NCBI GenBank assembly: GCA_016928865.1
Contig: JAFGJX010000005.1
Span: 48,861-112,860 of the forward strand
Source: Spirochaetota bacterium
GTDB lineage: Bacteria; Spirochaetota; UBA4802; UBA5550
DNA: 64,000 bases
Direction of reading: 5' to 3'
Shown in pieces: positions 17,387 through 25,477 of the stretch. The notes below the pieces were generated by a model. That model made no database searches, was not told the origin of the DNA, and saw nothing but the letters and a program-made list of their open reading frames with translations. The stretch's first letter is position 1, and the number at the start of each line of letters is the position of its first letter. Both the position numbers and the translations under genes were made by a program.

Positions 17387-18283
17387 ATGAGATCATATAA
17401 CAAGAGAAATGTCGCAATATTTATGAGCGTGCTTTTTACGGTGTGCCTGGGCGTCCTGGGCACGGATACGGCTCAATCAAAAATTATTACTAACGTTCCC
17501 GCTGACGTCAGCGGTGACGAGCTGAAGGCCATTGTTATCGAGGATTTTGAGAATGCGACTATCGGCGATAACGGCTGGAAGGTGGATTCGGTGCCGAAGA
17601 GGTTCGCCAAGGCTGAAACCGAGCAGAAGCTGAAGATGAAAAATCCGGTTAACAGGCTTGAGATGAAGGTGATCGGCGGCGGCCCCAACGACATGAACGT
17701 CGAGGAATGGTCGCTCACCGACAAGGGCAAGAAAAAGGAAAAATGCCTCGGCGTCGCATTCCAGTTCAAGTATCCGGGAAAGAACGAGGTGCATATCCTC
17801 GCGCCTCCCCAGGTGGACTGGCGCGACAAGACGCCGAAATTGACGTATAATCCCTCGACCGGCAGGGACGAGCAGGAGCGGGGTATTGAGCTCCCCGGAA
17901 AATCGAAGGGCATATCCATATGGGTGCATGGCCGGGGGCATCCCTATACCCTTGAGGCGTGGGTCAAGGATTATCGCGGCGCAACCCATATCATCAAGTT
18001 CGGCTCCATCAATTTCGTGGGCTGGAGGCCGATGAACGCTGATATCCCTGTCTTCATCCCGCAGGAGTTTCAGTCGTTCCCGCAGACGCGGGTCACCAAG
18101 ATCACCAGGTTCGTTATACGCGCGGTCCCGAACGCGCCGCGGGAGGAGCTGATGGAGACGACATACTTTTTCTTTGATCAGCTCAAGGTCCTGACAGACA
18201 CCTATGAGGTGAACTTCGACGGGAATGAGTTGCACAAGATTTTCGATGGCGGGTCAAAGAGCGGAGAAAAGAAACAGCAGTAG
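17387..18283 (+). CDS. flaA1: Periplasmic flagellar filament sheath protein FlaA1
   Basis: A 298-residue exported FlaA family protein, second of the tandem pair. Signal peptide about residues 1-28. Family landmarks: IVIEDFENATIGDNGW, a KGISIWVHGRGHPYTLEAW strand, VKDYRGATHIIKFGSINFVGW and YFFFDQLKVLTDTYE at the C-terminus. The two FlaA proteins share the K-D-Y-R/K-G-x-x-H core but differ in length and insert. GGGAGG lies about seven bases before the ATG. A rho-independent terminator follows at 18325-18364, so the pair forms a two-gene transcription unit. Both should be secreted to the periplasm and assemble on the filament with FlaB cores, which are not in this window. Confidence 0.85.
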   Translation: MRSYNKRNVAIFMSVLFTVCLGVLGTDTAQSKIITNVPADVSGDELKAIVIEDFENATIGDNGWKVDSVPKRFAKAETEQKLKMKNPVNRLEMKVIGGGPNDMNVEEWSLTDKGKKKEKCLGVAFQFKYPGKNEVHILAPPQVDWRDKTPKLTYNPSTGRDEQERGIELPGKSKGISIWVHGRGHPYTLEAWVKDYRGATHIIKFGSINFVGWRPMNADIPVFIPQEFQSFPQTRVTKITRFVIRAVPNAPREELMETTYFFFDQLKVLTDTYEVNFDGNELHKIFDGGSKSGEKKQQ

Positions 18284-18324
18284 ATAGTTACACTTTACAT
18301 TACCAGCATTTCTTTTTTGACCGG

Positions 18325-18364
18325 AAATACCCATCGACACACGTGATGGGTATTTTCTATTTTT
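18325..18364 (+). terminator. Rho-independent terminator after flaA1
   Basis: An eleven-base stem AAATACCCATC / GATGGGTATTT with a nine-base loop, followed by TCTATTTTT, 42 bases after the flaA1 stop. Confidence 0.85.
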
Positions 18365-18537
18365 AAAATATTGAATTTTCGGTTAGCAGAGCGGCATTAT
18401 GCGCTCCCTGTTCCGGAGGCGGATGAAGGATGCAGGCGCGGCACATTCCCGCGCCGTTTGTCTCGCCGGCGGCGGCATGAGGAGCGCATCGATGAAAATC
18501 GGGGGATGCGCTACAGAATATAGAAAGGGGTCATGGC

Positions 18538-21240
18538 ATGTCAAAACAAAAGATAATGGAAAGACTGGATTCGCTTTTCAAGGAGGAGATGTGGGGTCGT
18601 ATCGAGCCGAAGGATATCGGCATCTCCAAGTTCAAGATCCTGGATGACCTGTTCAACGCGGTCGTCTCAGAGGATGCGATCCATGAAACGCTTGAAGCCT
18701 GCAGGAAACACCTGGAGGATCATCCAGAGTCGATCACGTCGATGTATCTGATCGGCGAGATCGGCAACCACCTCGACCGGCCGGAGGACGCGAAGAAGCT
18801 GCGCATTCTCATCGAAAAATTTACGGGGTTCCACAAGTGGGCCGTGGTCGAGCTTCTCGCGGAAAAGATACTGGAATACGGCGAGTCAAGCGCCGCGCTT
18901 CGAGCCCTGGCGCTGAGCCTGGAGCGCCTTGGCAGGAACAAGGATGCCATTCCGGTTCTGGAAAGCCTTCTCAAGATCGATCGCTTTGACGCCGAGCTGG
19001 CGAAGAAGCTCGCCTTCGCAATTGTGGATGAAGAGCCGGAAAAGAGCATCTATTACATGAAGCTCTCGATAGAGGGGTTCATCAAGAATAAAAAGTATGA
19101 GGAGGTCACCAGTCTCTGGAGCAAGCTCGTATCTGTCTCGTGGGGGGATATCGCCTTCTTCGAACGGATAGAGCGGTTTCTGGTGGAGGCCAAGCAGTTT
19201 GACCTTGTCGCGAGCCTCATCAAGATACTCCTCCAGAAGTATCGCGATCAGGAGAATCCCGATCTTTCGATAGAACTCTTGAAAAAGGTCCTGAAATACC
19301 GGCCGGACGACGCGCATGCGCGGCGTGACCTCGTAAACCTGTACCGGGTCAAGTACAACGAGCATTCGCAGTTCGAGCAGTTCATGAAGCTGTCGAAGCT
19401 CGCAAATTACAAAACACCGGTCAAATACGCCATCCAGGACTTTGAAAAGAACATCGTGTTCGACGTGGGGAACTATGCCTATCACAACACATGGAAGCTG
19501 GGCAAGATAACGGCGATGGACAGTGAGAACATCGTGATCAATTTCAGCAGCAAGCCGGACCACAAGATGTCGATCCAGATGGCGCTCCAGTCGCTGTCGC
19601 CGATCCCGCACGACCATCTATATGTGGTGCAGTACGAGGACCCGGAATACGCGAAGAACCTCTTCAAGGACGATTTCATGCAGTTTTTCGAGATCCTGAT
19701 CAGGTCGTACGGCGGCAAGATTTTACTCGAGGACGTCAAGCGTGAGCTCATTCCCGGCTATGTGTCTGAAAAGGGATGGTCGAAGTGGTGGAGCAAGGCG
19801 CGGACGAAGATTAAGCGCGACCCGCATTATGGTTTTTCGGAAAAGAAAAAGGACCTGATATTTACCCGCGACAAGCCGGTCACCTTCGCCGAGGAGCTGC
19901 TGGAGAGCTTTACCGGATCAGATTCGTTCAGCAAAAAGCTCGATATCGCCATTGAATTCGTCAACAACATCGATGCGAATGACGGACTGCCGGTCGCCCC
20001 GTATTTCATCGATTATTTTACCAATGAGATGAAGGGCGATTCCGAGACGCGCCAGGTGCTCTCCTATATGATCCTGAAGGACATGACGAAATTCGTCGAT
20101 GCGGGAAAGCTCAAGCTGGACGCGCTACGCCAGAAGGTCGTGGATTTCATCAAGCAGAGTAATGAGCTTCCCATTCTTTCAATGAAGATTTCGTCGTACG
20201 ATTACAAGAAGGACCTGGTGAACCTCATAGAGGAGTCGCGCGAGGACTGGCCGCAGATTCTCTCCGAACTCCTGTTTGAGACTCCGGTCCGGATTCACAA
20301 GTATATAATGAACAATCTGATGCGCGCCCACGCGTACAAGATAATAAACGGGTTCATCGACCGGGTGTTGATCGGCATGAAGCAGTACCCGGAGATATTC
20401 ATCTGGGTCGCGAGGAATCTCATGGGCAGGCAGTGGGACTACGACTGGCTTGACTATTCGGGCGAGCGGCTGGTCGTATCGTATTTCCGCCTGATGAACG
20501 AGCTCAAGAAGATCGAGCTGGAGGGAAACAGGCTGAAGAACATGACGGTCGACCTCCTGTTCGACAACAATTCGGCCGTGCTGCGGAACATTGTTGAACA
20601 GTTCGAGCCCGCGTTTCTCGGCAAGCTCCACGATCTATTCTGCAATATTTCCTATATAGAGGAGCCGCAGAAGGAGTCCTTCCTCGCCCTCATCCGCTCG
20701 AAGCACGAAGGATTCCAGCCGGTCAAGGCGATGCCCGACGAGGCATGGGAGCAGGACATCGAAAAGCTCATCGTCTCGCAGGAGGGATATGAAAGGATGA
20801 AGGCGGAGCTGGACCGGCTCGTCACCGTTGAGATCGTCAATAATTCCAAGGAGCTCACCAAGGTTGCCGATGTTTCGGGCGACATGAGGGAAAACGTGGA
20901 ATACAACGCCCTGATGGAAAAACAGGCGACGCTTGAGCTCTCGATCTCAAAGCTCGATGGCGAGATGAAACGGGCCAAGATTCTAAACCCGGCCGAGATA
21001 TCTACGGAATCGGTCACTATCGGCACCCGGGTGATTCTGCATGACGAGGATACCGGCGAGGAGATTGATTATACAATTCTCGGGCCCTGGGACGCGGATT
21101 TTGAAAAACGGGTCCTTTCATACCGGTCGCCTATCGCCAAGTCGCTCCTGGGCGCCAGGAAGGACGATACGGTGACCCTTGATACCGAAGCGGGGCACAA
21201 GAAATACAGGATCAGGGAGATACAGAAGTACCGGGTTTAG
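18538..21240 (+). CDS. greA: Transcription elongation factor GreA with large N-terminal extension
   Basis: A 900-residue protein. The last ~160 residues are a complete GreA: an N-terminal coiled coil (YERMKAELDRLVTVEIVNN), the tip GDMRENVEYNALMEKQ that keeps the catalytic acidic pair of the G-D-L-x-E-N-A-E-Y motif, and the C-terminal FKBP-like domain (IGTRVILHDEDTGEEIDYTILGP). GreA lets stalled RNA polymerase cleave its transcript and resume. The first ~740 residues are helical, TPR-like at the start (ALRALALSLERLGRNKDAIPVLESLLKI), with an interior strand-rich region (VFDVGNYAYHNTWKLGKI) that resembles a tudor/KOW-type binding module. Long GreA proteins of this kind are known in spirochaetes. 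It is monocistronic, with GAAAGGGG before the ATG. Confidence 0.9.
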   Translation: MSKQKIMERLDSLFKEEMWGRIEPKDIGISKFKILDDLFNAVVSEDAIHETLEACRKHLEDHPESITSMYLIGEIGNHLDRPEDAKKLRILIEKFTGFHKWAVVELLAEKILEYGESSAALRALALSLERLGRNKDAIPVLESLLKIDRFDAELAKKLAFAIVDEEPEKSIYYMKLSIEGFIKNKKYEEVTSLWSKLVSVSWGDIAFFERIERFLVEAKQFDLVASLIKILLQKYRDQENPDLSIELLKKVLKYRPDDAHARRDLVNLYRVKYNEHSQFEQFMKLSKLANYKTPVKYAIQDFEKNIVFDVGNYAYHNTWKLGKITAMDSENIVINFSSKPDHKMSIQMALQSLSPIPHDHLYVVQYEDPEYAKNLFKDDFMQFFEILIRSYGGKILLEDVKRELIPGYVSEKGWSKWWSKARTKIKRDPHYGFSEKKKDLIFTRDKPVTFAEELLESFTGSDSFSKKLDIAIEFVNNIDANDGLPVAPYFIDYFTNEMKGDSETRQVLSYMILKDMTKFVDAGKLKLDALRQKVVDFIKQSNELPILSMKISSYDYKKDLVNLIEESREDWPQILSELLFETPVRIHKYIMNNLMRAHAYKIINGFIDRVLIGMKQYPEIFIWVARNLMGRQWDYDWLDYSGERLVVSYFRLMNELKKIELEGNRLKNMTVDLLFDNNSAVLRNIVEQFEPAFLGKLHDLFCNISYIEEPQKESFLALIRSKHEGFQPVKAMPDEAWEQDIEKLIVSQEGYERMKAELDRLVTVEIVNNSKELTKVADVSGDMRENVEYNALMEKQATLELSISKLDGEMKRAKILNPAEISTESVTIGTRVILHDEDTGEEIDYTILGPWDADFEKRVLSYRSPIAKSLLGARKDDTVTLDTEAGHKKYRIREIQKYRV

Positions 21241-21257
21241 GCATGATATAAGACGCC

Positions 21258-21283
21258 CCCCAAGCCCCCCGGAGGGGGGCTTG
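21258..21283. repeat. GC-rich palindrome, family A
   Basis: The perfect inverted repeat CAAGCCCCCCGG / GGGGGGCTTG lies just after greA. A near-identical palindrome occurs at 50692-50722 after the methyltransferase gene, with CATAC inserted in the left arm. It lacks a U-tract, so it is more like a dispersed palindrome than a standard terminator. Confidence 0.6.
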
Positions 21284-21354
21284 TAAGAAAGCATGAGGGA
21301 TTGATATCTGTCGGAACGGGGAAGGGGGAGAAAATGTTCGAAACAATGTCCGAG

Positions 21355-21442
21355 TTCTGGCCCCTGTTACCGATAACTATCGGCCCGGAGGTTGCTCTGA
21401 TCCCTGGCGCACCGATAACTATCGGTTGTTGCTCTGGCCCCC
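21355..21442. repeat. Composite repeat array: CCGATAACTATCGG alternating with TTGCTCTGACCCC
   Basis: Two exact copies of the palindrome CCGATAACTATCGG (21370-21383 and 21412-21425) alternate with TTGCTCTGATCCC (21392-21404) and TTGCTCTGGCCCC (21429-21441). The palindrome period is 42 bases. The same two motifs recur at 33551-33746 (other orientation) and 57989-58076. It lies between greA and the tRNA-Leu promoter. Confidence 0.8.
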
Positions 21443-21462
21443 TAAAAAAACTGAATTTATAT

Positions 21463-21492
21463 TTGACAAATACCGCGGTTAATTCGTATGTC
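21463..21492 (+). promoter_or_regulatory. Promoter of tRNA-Leu
   Basis: TTGACA (21463-21468) and TATGTC (21487-21492) with an 18-base spacer, ending 13 bases before the mature tRNA 5' end. Confidence 0.6.
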
Positions 21493-21505
21493 TTAATCGT
21501 TGTAG

Positions 21506-21591
21506 GCCGCGATGGTGGAATTTGGCAGACACGCAAGATTCAGGATCTTGTGGGCGTTACGCCTGTGAGGGTTCAAGTCCCTCTCGCGGCA
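21506..21591 (+). tRNA. tRNA-Leu, anticodon CAG
   Basis: An 86-base class II tRNA. The acceptor stem GCCGCGA pairs with TCGCGGC, followed by an unpaired A; CCA is not encoded. The D arm is GGTGGAATTTGGCAGAC. The anticodon arm CAAGA-TTCAGGA-TCTTG gives anticodon CAG. A long variable arm (TGGGCGTTACGCCTGT) is typical of leucine tRNAs, and the T arm is GAGGG-TTCAAGT-CCCTC. A terminator follows ten bases later, so it is transcribed alone. Confidence 0.97.
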
Positions 21592-21600
21592 AGGTAAAAA

Positions 21601-21643
21601 ACAGAAAGGCGGGGTGACGTGACCCCGCCTTTCTGTTTTTTTA
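21601..21643 (+). terminator. Rho-independent terminator after tRNA-Leu
   Basis: A 15-base perfect stem ACAGAAAGGCGGGGT / ACCCCGCCTTTCTGT with a six-base loop and a run of Ts. Confidence 0.95.
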
Positions 21644-21713
21644 AAAAAATTTTTTTACGATTACGCTCTCCCGATCGTATCCCCTGTTAGAAATGCTGTA
21701 ACAGGGGGTTCCC

Positions 21714-22568
21714 ATGCTAAAATTTATTACCCTCATGCTGCTGTTTGCGCTGCTGACATCCGGATGCGACACTCCTGAACAGTTTAACCCGTTTCTTCAG
21801 CCGTTCTCGCAGAAAACGGCGCGGGGATTGGAGATCATTCTTTCGGCCGGATGCATTATGGAACAGGAAACGGCGCTCGCGACGGCGATTGTATTGTTCA
21901 CAGACGGGACCAGGAGGCCGGCGGAAAGCGTCATCTGGGAGAGCCGGGACGCGCTCATAGCTGCCATAGACAGGTATGGCATTATAACCGGACGAGCGCC
22001 GGGTAATGCGCGTATCATTGCGCGCCTTGATGATATAAGCGCTGAAGCCGAGGTGGAGGTGCGGCGGAAGATCGACTACGGGAAGATTCGTATCAGCGAG
22101 GTGTTTTATGACGCGACGGGGGCGGATGACGGGCTTGAGTTTATCGAGCTGTATAACGATAACGACTATGCCTGCGACATTGAGGGGATGAGTCTGACGG
22201 ACGGCTCATCGGCAAGCAGGCCCCTTGTCCTGCCAGAGGGGAGTGTTGTGGAGGCTCACTCCTGCGCGGTTGTCGGGCAGTCGCCTGATGCTTTTTATTC
22301 CCTGTTCGGCGCTTATCCCGACTTCGGCTGTTTCACCTTTACCCTGAACAACAGCGGGGAGACAGTAGTGCTCTCGTCGCCGGGCGGAGAGCGGGTCGAT
22401 ATTGTTTACATAGAGGGGGGAGCGGACGGGTTTGCGCCCGACGAAACATGGGGGAGCGCCACCATGCCCTCTGCGCCGGCCGGGAGCTCGCTTTCCAGGA
22501 CCGGGGCGGGCGATACCGATACCTGTGCCGACTGGGCGGCCGGCACGCCCTCGCCGGGACGTCTGTGA
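21714..22568 (+). CDS. Lipoprotein with Ig-like and lamin-tail domains
   Basis: A 284-residue lipoprotein: signal peptide with lipobox LTSGC (Cys about residue 18). Residues ~40-120 have a bacterial Ig-like (Big_2-type) pattern: ATAIVLFTDGTRRPAESVIW, AAIDRYGIITGRAPGNARI, LDDISAEAEVEV. Residues ~125-250 form a lamin-tail domain: KIRISEVFYDATGADDGLEF, IELYNDNDYACDIEGMSLTD, FTLNNSGETVVLSSPGGERVD. Such pairs occur in surface-exposed bacterial proteins; the function is not defined. The gene starts a new unit after the tRNA terminator. Confidence 0.8.
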   Translation: MLKFITLMLLFALLTSGCDTPEQFNPFLQPFSQKTARGLEIILSAGCIMEQETALATAIVLFTDGTRRPAESVIWESRDALIAAIDRYGIITGRAPGNARIIARLDDISAEAEVEVRRKIDYGKIRISEVFYDATGADDGLEFIELYNDNDYACDIEGMSLTDGSSASRPLVLPEGSVVEAHSCAVVGQSPDAFYSLFGAYPDFGCFTFTLNNSGETVVLSSPGGERVDIVYIEGGADGFAPDETWGSATMPSAPAGSSLSRTGAGDTDTCADWAAGTPSPGRL

Positions 22569-22751
22569 AAACACCTGCCGTCAGGCACAGGCAGTCGAAT
22601 ACGGCGCAGGGAAATGTAAAAAATTTTTATGAATCCGGTTCCCCGTTCGTTACCAGGACGACGACGCCTGGCCGGGACGCACGCACCGCGAACGCGGTCG
22701 CAGAGTGAACCGCCCGGCCGGAGGCGAATATTTATTCACCGGAGGGAGCCG

Positions 22752-23120
22752 ATGCGTGCACGTACGGAGAAAAGAGTGCCAGTTGTTATCTACGAAATTA
22801 ATGCGAATTGTCTTGATCTTGATGAATTTACCGGCATTTTCGCGGGAAGAAAAAAGAAGAAGCTGTATGAGTCGGTTATGATGGAGATAGCGGATGCCGC
22901 CCTCGACCTGTTCGATATCGATACCATCACCTTCGGGCATCATGACAACCATTTTCACATTCTGATCTGGACCGCCAGGGACGATACAAGGATGGCGCGG
23001 GCGATGCACTACATGCGCGACAGGTTCGCCGGCGGCGTCAACCGCTCGCTCGGGCGAAACGGCGGACCGGTATGGGACGGGCCCTGGTCGTACGCGGTCA
23101 GGCGTCTGCCTGCGTGCTGA
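22752..23120 (+). CDS. Truncated REP-associated tyrosine transposase-like (Y1/HUH) protein
   Basis: A 122-residue protein with the core of the Y1_Tnp/RAYT family. GHHDNHFHILIW corresponds to the family M-P-N-H-x-H-L-L metal-binding HUH motif. ARAMHYMRDRFAGGVNRSLGRNGGPVWDGPWS corresponds, in segments, to the family's M-R-x-L-x-x-R-F-x-x-x-x-N-R-x-x-G-R-x-G-x-x-W-x-G-R. The frame stops just after this box, before the helix that normally carries the catalytic tyrosine and the Y-I-x-x-N-P-x-R-A segment. It is therefore probably inactive or a domesticated remnant. The frame is open to 22629, but the ATG at 22752 has GGAGGGAG upstream. RAYT proteins mobilise short palindromic repeats of the kind found in this window. 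Confidence 0.55.
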   Translation: MRARTEKRVPVVIYEINANCLDLDEFTGIFAGRKKKKLYESVMMEIADAALDLFDIDTITFGHHDNHFHILIWTARDDTRMARAMHYMRDRFAGGVNRSLGRNGGPVWDGPWSYAVRRLPAC

Positions 23121-23319
23121 AGGCAGGCCGCCAGAAAAAATAAAAAATGCAGTTATACGTCCGGAATTCCGAATATAATAACAGGGGCTGTCACTTAGGC
23201 CGTTAATAAGCGTTCCGCTGGTATCGGGACCGCGTGCGTGATAATTCTGATGATACGGATTGTATGACATCCCCGATTAATATTCAGACCCGGGTCCTGC
23301 CGGGCAAAAGGGGTTCCTC

Positions 23320-23763
23320 ATGGCACAGGCATTTGACATCAGCAGCATTGTTGAAGATACCCGTCAGGAAATGATCTTTGCGATCAAAGAACGGATAAAC
23401 GAGGTGACACGGGGGACCAGCGCGCCGGTCCAGCTAAAGAGGGTGGTAGTGCGCGACATGGCCACCCGTTCCGGGGATTCTCTGCGCTACTATGAAATCA
23501 AAAACGTTTTTCTCGATGAATCCGGCGGGCTCTGCGGCGACCTGGCCGGGAAGGATGACCGGTATGACGGCGAGGTCCTGTTCGGGAAAAGCATAGAATC
23601 GCTGGCCGCGGACGATCTCAAATTACTGCTCGATTCCCTTTACGGCGCCGGATGGAGCGTCAATTGCGATGATTATGAACCGGTCGAGCATGGCCGTCAG
23701 GAGAGGGCATACAGTTTCCTGATGGCGAAAAAAGCAGGCATATCACGGATGCTCCGCAGGTAG
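23320..23763 (+). CDS. Small protein of unknown function
   Basis: A 147-residue, mostly soluble protein with no signal peptide and no recognised domain. AAAAGGGG lies about seven bases before the ATG. The sequence is acidic in the middle (DDRYDGEVLF, DDLKLLLDSLYGAGW) and basic at the C-terminus (MAKKAGISRMLRR). Its end is convergent with the phosphofructokinase gene 12 bases away. Base composition and codon use match its neighbours, so it is probably a real gene. Confidence 0.6.
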   Translation: MAQAFDISSIVEDTRQEMIFAIKERINEVTRGTSAPVQLKRVVVRDMATRSGDSLRYYEIKNVFLDESGGLCGDLAGKDDRYDGEVLFGKSIESLAADDLKLLLDSLYGAGWSVNCDDYEPVEHGRQERAYSFLMAKKAGISRMLRR

Positions 23764-23775
23764 GCCTGTCCGCCC

Positions 23776-25089
23776 CTACTTATTTTTCATAGACAGCGGC
23801 TGCCCTGTCGCGCTTATCACGTTGTAAAGGAACAGCGATGCGGGGTCGATCGTCTTTCTTCTGGAGACCGCGAGCTCGATAGGCACGTGCGTGTAGATGT
23901 TGTTCCAGAGTCCCACCGCCATATCCGTCTTTCCCGCCATGCCCGCGTGCACCGCGAACTGCCCCAACTGGGAGCAGAAGAAGGAATCCGTGGGCACGGG
24001 GGGCGCGCTCCGGATAAGATAGCTCGGGTCAATGTACTTGAGGTTTATCTCGATCCCCTCCTCTCTGAAAAACCGGGTGATGGCGTTCTTCAAAAACACC
24101 CCGATGTCGTCAAGTTTTACATTGCCGGAAGCGTCGCGCTGCTGCGGCGTGTTGTCCTTCTCAACAAGGTCCTGTCCCGCTCCCTCCGCGACGCAGATGA
24201 CGGCGTGGTGCCGGTTCAGCATCCTCCTCTTTAAATGCGCAAGGAAGCCGTTTTCGCCCTCGAGGTCGAAGGGCACCTCGGGGAGGAGAACGAAATTGAC
24301 GTCGCTCATGGCGAGGCAGGCATGGGCGGCGATAAAGCCGGAATGACGGCCCATGAGCTTGACGAGCCCGATCCCGTTGGGAGCGCCCTTCGATTCGGTG
24401 TGCGCCGCGTATATAGATTCCGAAGCCTGCGAGTAGGCGGTTTCGAACCCGAAGGAGCGCTGAATGAAGCTGATATCGTTGTCTATGGTCTTCGGGATGC
24501 CCACGACCGCGAGATCCATGCCGCTCCGCAGGGCGATCTCCGAGATTTTATGCGCGCCCCTGAGGGTCCCGTCCCCCCCGATGGTATAGAGGATATGTAT
24601 CCCGAGACGTGCGAGCGTGTCCACCAGTACCTCCATTTCCTCCGTGCCGCCGCGGGAAGAGCCGAGGATGGTGCCGCCCTCCAGGTGGATGTCCTCGACA
24701 AGATCCGGCGTCAGTTCGATCGGCGTAAAGTCCTTGGCGGGATTCAGGCCGCTGTACCCGTACCTGATGCCGGTAATGGACCGGGCGCCGTAGCGGTAGT
24801 ATGATTCTATGACAATGGAGCGAATCACCGCATTGATGCCCGGACAGAGGCCGCCGGCGGTTAAAATTGCGGAGCGCGTTTCTTCCGGCTTGAAGTGTAT
24901 CATTTTCCGCGGGCCGGCCTGTTCGAATCCGGGCCGTGGACCGGGACGGCCTGACGTATCTTCTGAAAAAAACGGATCGTAAATAATTTTCTGGCCATCG
25001 CTTACGAAAGACTCGTCAGTGAAGAGGCCGTTTGTAATCAGCGGGGACTGAATCGCGGTCTTTCCGAGATTCCTGATTGTAAAATCCAT
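23776..25089 (-). CDS. pfkA: ATP-dependent 6-phosphofructokinase, long (cluster X) type
   Basis: A 437-residue phosphofructokinase that phosphorylates fructose-6-phosphate in glycolysis. The nucleotide site reads TIGGDGTLRGA, with Gly at the position that separates ATP enzymes (G) from PPi enzymes (D). IPKTIDNDISF is the catalytic loop, with Lys as in the long ATP enzymes of trypanosomatids. LMGRHSGF and the N-terminal LTAGGLCPGINAVIRSIV are also family motifs. The ATG at 25089 has GGAGG upstream and is preferred over an extension to 25158. It is divergent from a second phosphofructokinase gene; the spacer between them holds the 147-bp hairpin repeat. Confidence 0.9.
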   Translation of the reverse strand: MDFTIRNLGKTAIQSPLITNGLFTDESFVSDGQKIIYDPFFSEDTSGRPGPRPGFEQAGPRKMIHFKPEETRSAILTAGGLCPGINAVIRSIVIESYYRYGARSITGIRYGYSGLNPAKDFTPIELTPDLVEDIHLEGGTILGSSRGGTEEMEVLVDTLARLGIHILYTIGGDGTLRGAHKISEIALRSGMDLAVVGIPKTIDNDISFIQRSFGFETAYSQASESIYAAHTESKGAPNGIGLVKLMGRHSGFIAAHACLAMSDVNFVLLPEVPFDLEGENGFLAHLKRRMLNRHHAVICVAEGAGQDLVEKDNTPQQRDASGNVKLDDIGVFLKNAITRFFREEGIEINLKYIDPSYLIRSAPPVPTDSFFCSQLGQFAVHAGMAGKTDMAVGLWNNIYTHVPIELAVSRRKTIDPASLFLYNVISATGQPLSMKNK

Positions 25090-25477
25090 TATATTCCTCC
25101 ACGTCCGTGGTCTGGCGCAGACCGAGGCGCGCGCCACGAGAGCGGCGGCTCTTGTCATCGTGTAAAAAATAATTCGAATCCGTAAAGAATCAACAAAAAA
25201 ACGGCGAGCAGCCTGCGGCAGAAAGGACGAATGTGCTTGACAGGGCCGCTTTCCCGTTTAAAACTACAAACTCACATTTTTACTGAAAAACTCCCTCCAT
25301 GGAGTTTTTCAGGGACGGTTTTGAGAAGTGAATCCTTAAAACATCACATTTTTCTCGGCTGATGCCTCAAAAAATGGCGGTACTTCCTGTACCGCATTAG
25401 CAGTCTGCTGTTTTTCAGCAAACTGCTAATTTTTTCAAAGCGGCTCCCTGCCGTTCACGAGGGGATGGAGGGTAACT
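25090..25477. other. Divergent spacer between the two phosphofructokinase genes
   Basis: No gene is seen in these 388 bases. The main content is one copy of the 147-bp five-hairpin element (25283-25429). Between it and the pfkA start is ordinary sequence with a TTGACA at 25237-25242, which could belong to a promoter pointing right. Confidence 0.5.
25283..25429 (-). repeat. 147-bp five-hairpin element, copy 1
   Basis: This is the reverse complement of the element at 58564-58710, near 90% identical by eye. Left to right it contains five hairpins: a 12-base stem CTGAAAAACTCC / GGAGTTTTTCAG (25283-25312); a decayed GGTTTTGAGAA hairpin (25318-25344); CATTTTTCTCGGC / GCCTCAAAAAATG (25347-25376); CGGTAC / GTACCG around TTCCT (25378-25394); and TTAGCAGTCTGCTG / CAGCAAACTGCTAA (25397-25429). 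No reading frame is conserved. Confidence 0.85.

Noticed and set aside
21355..21442. CRISPR array as an explanation for the alternating repeats
   Set aside because: Units are too short and partly degenerate, spacers are not of equal unique sequence, and there are no cas genes in the window.
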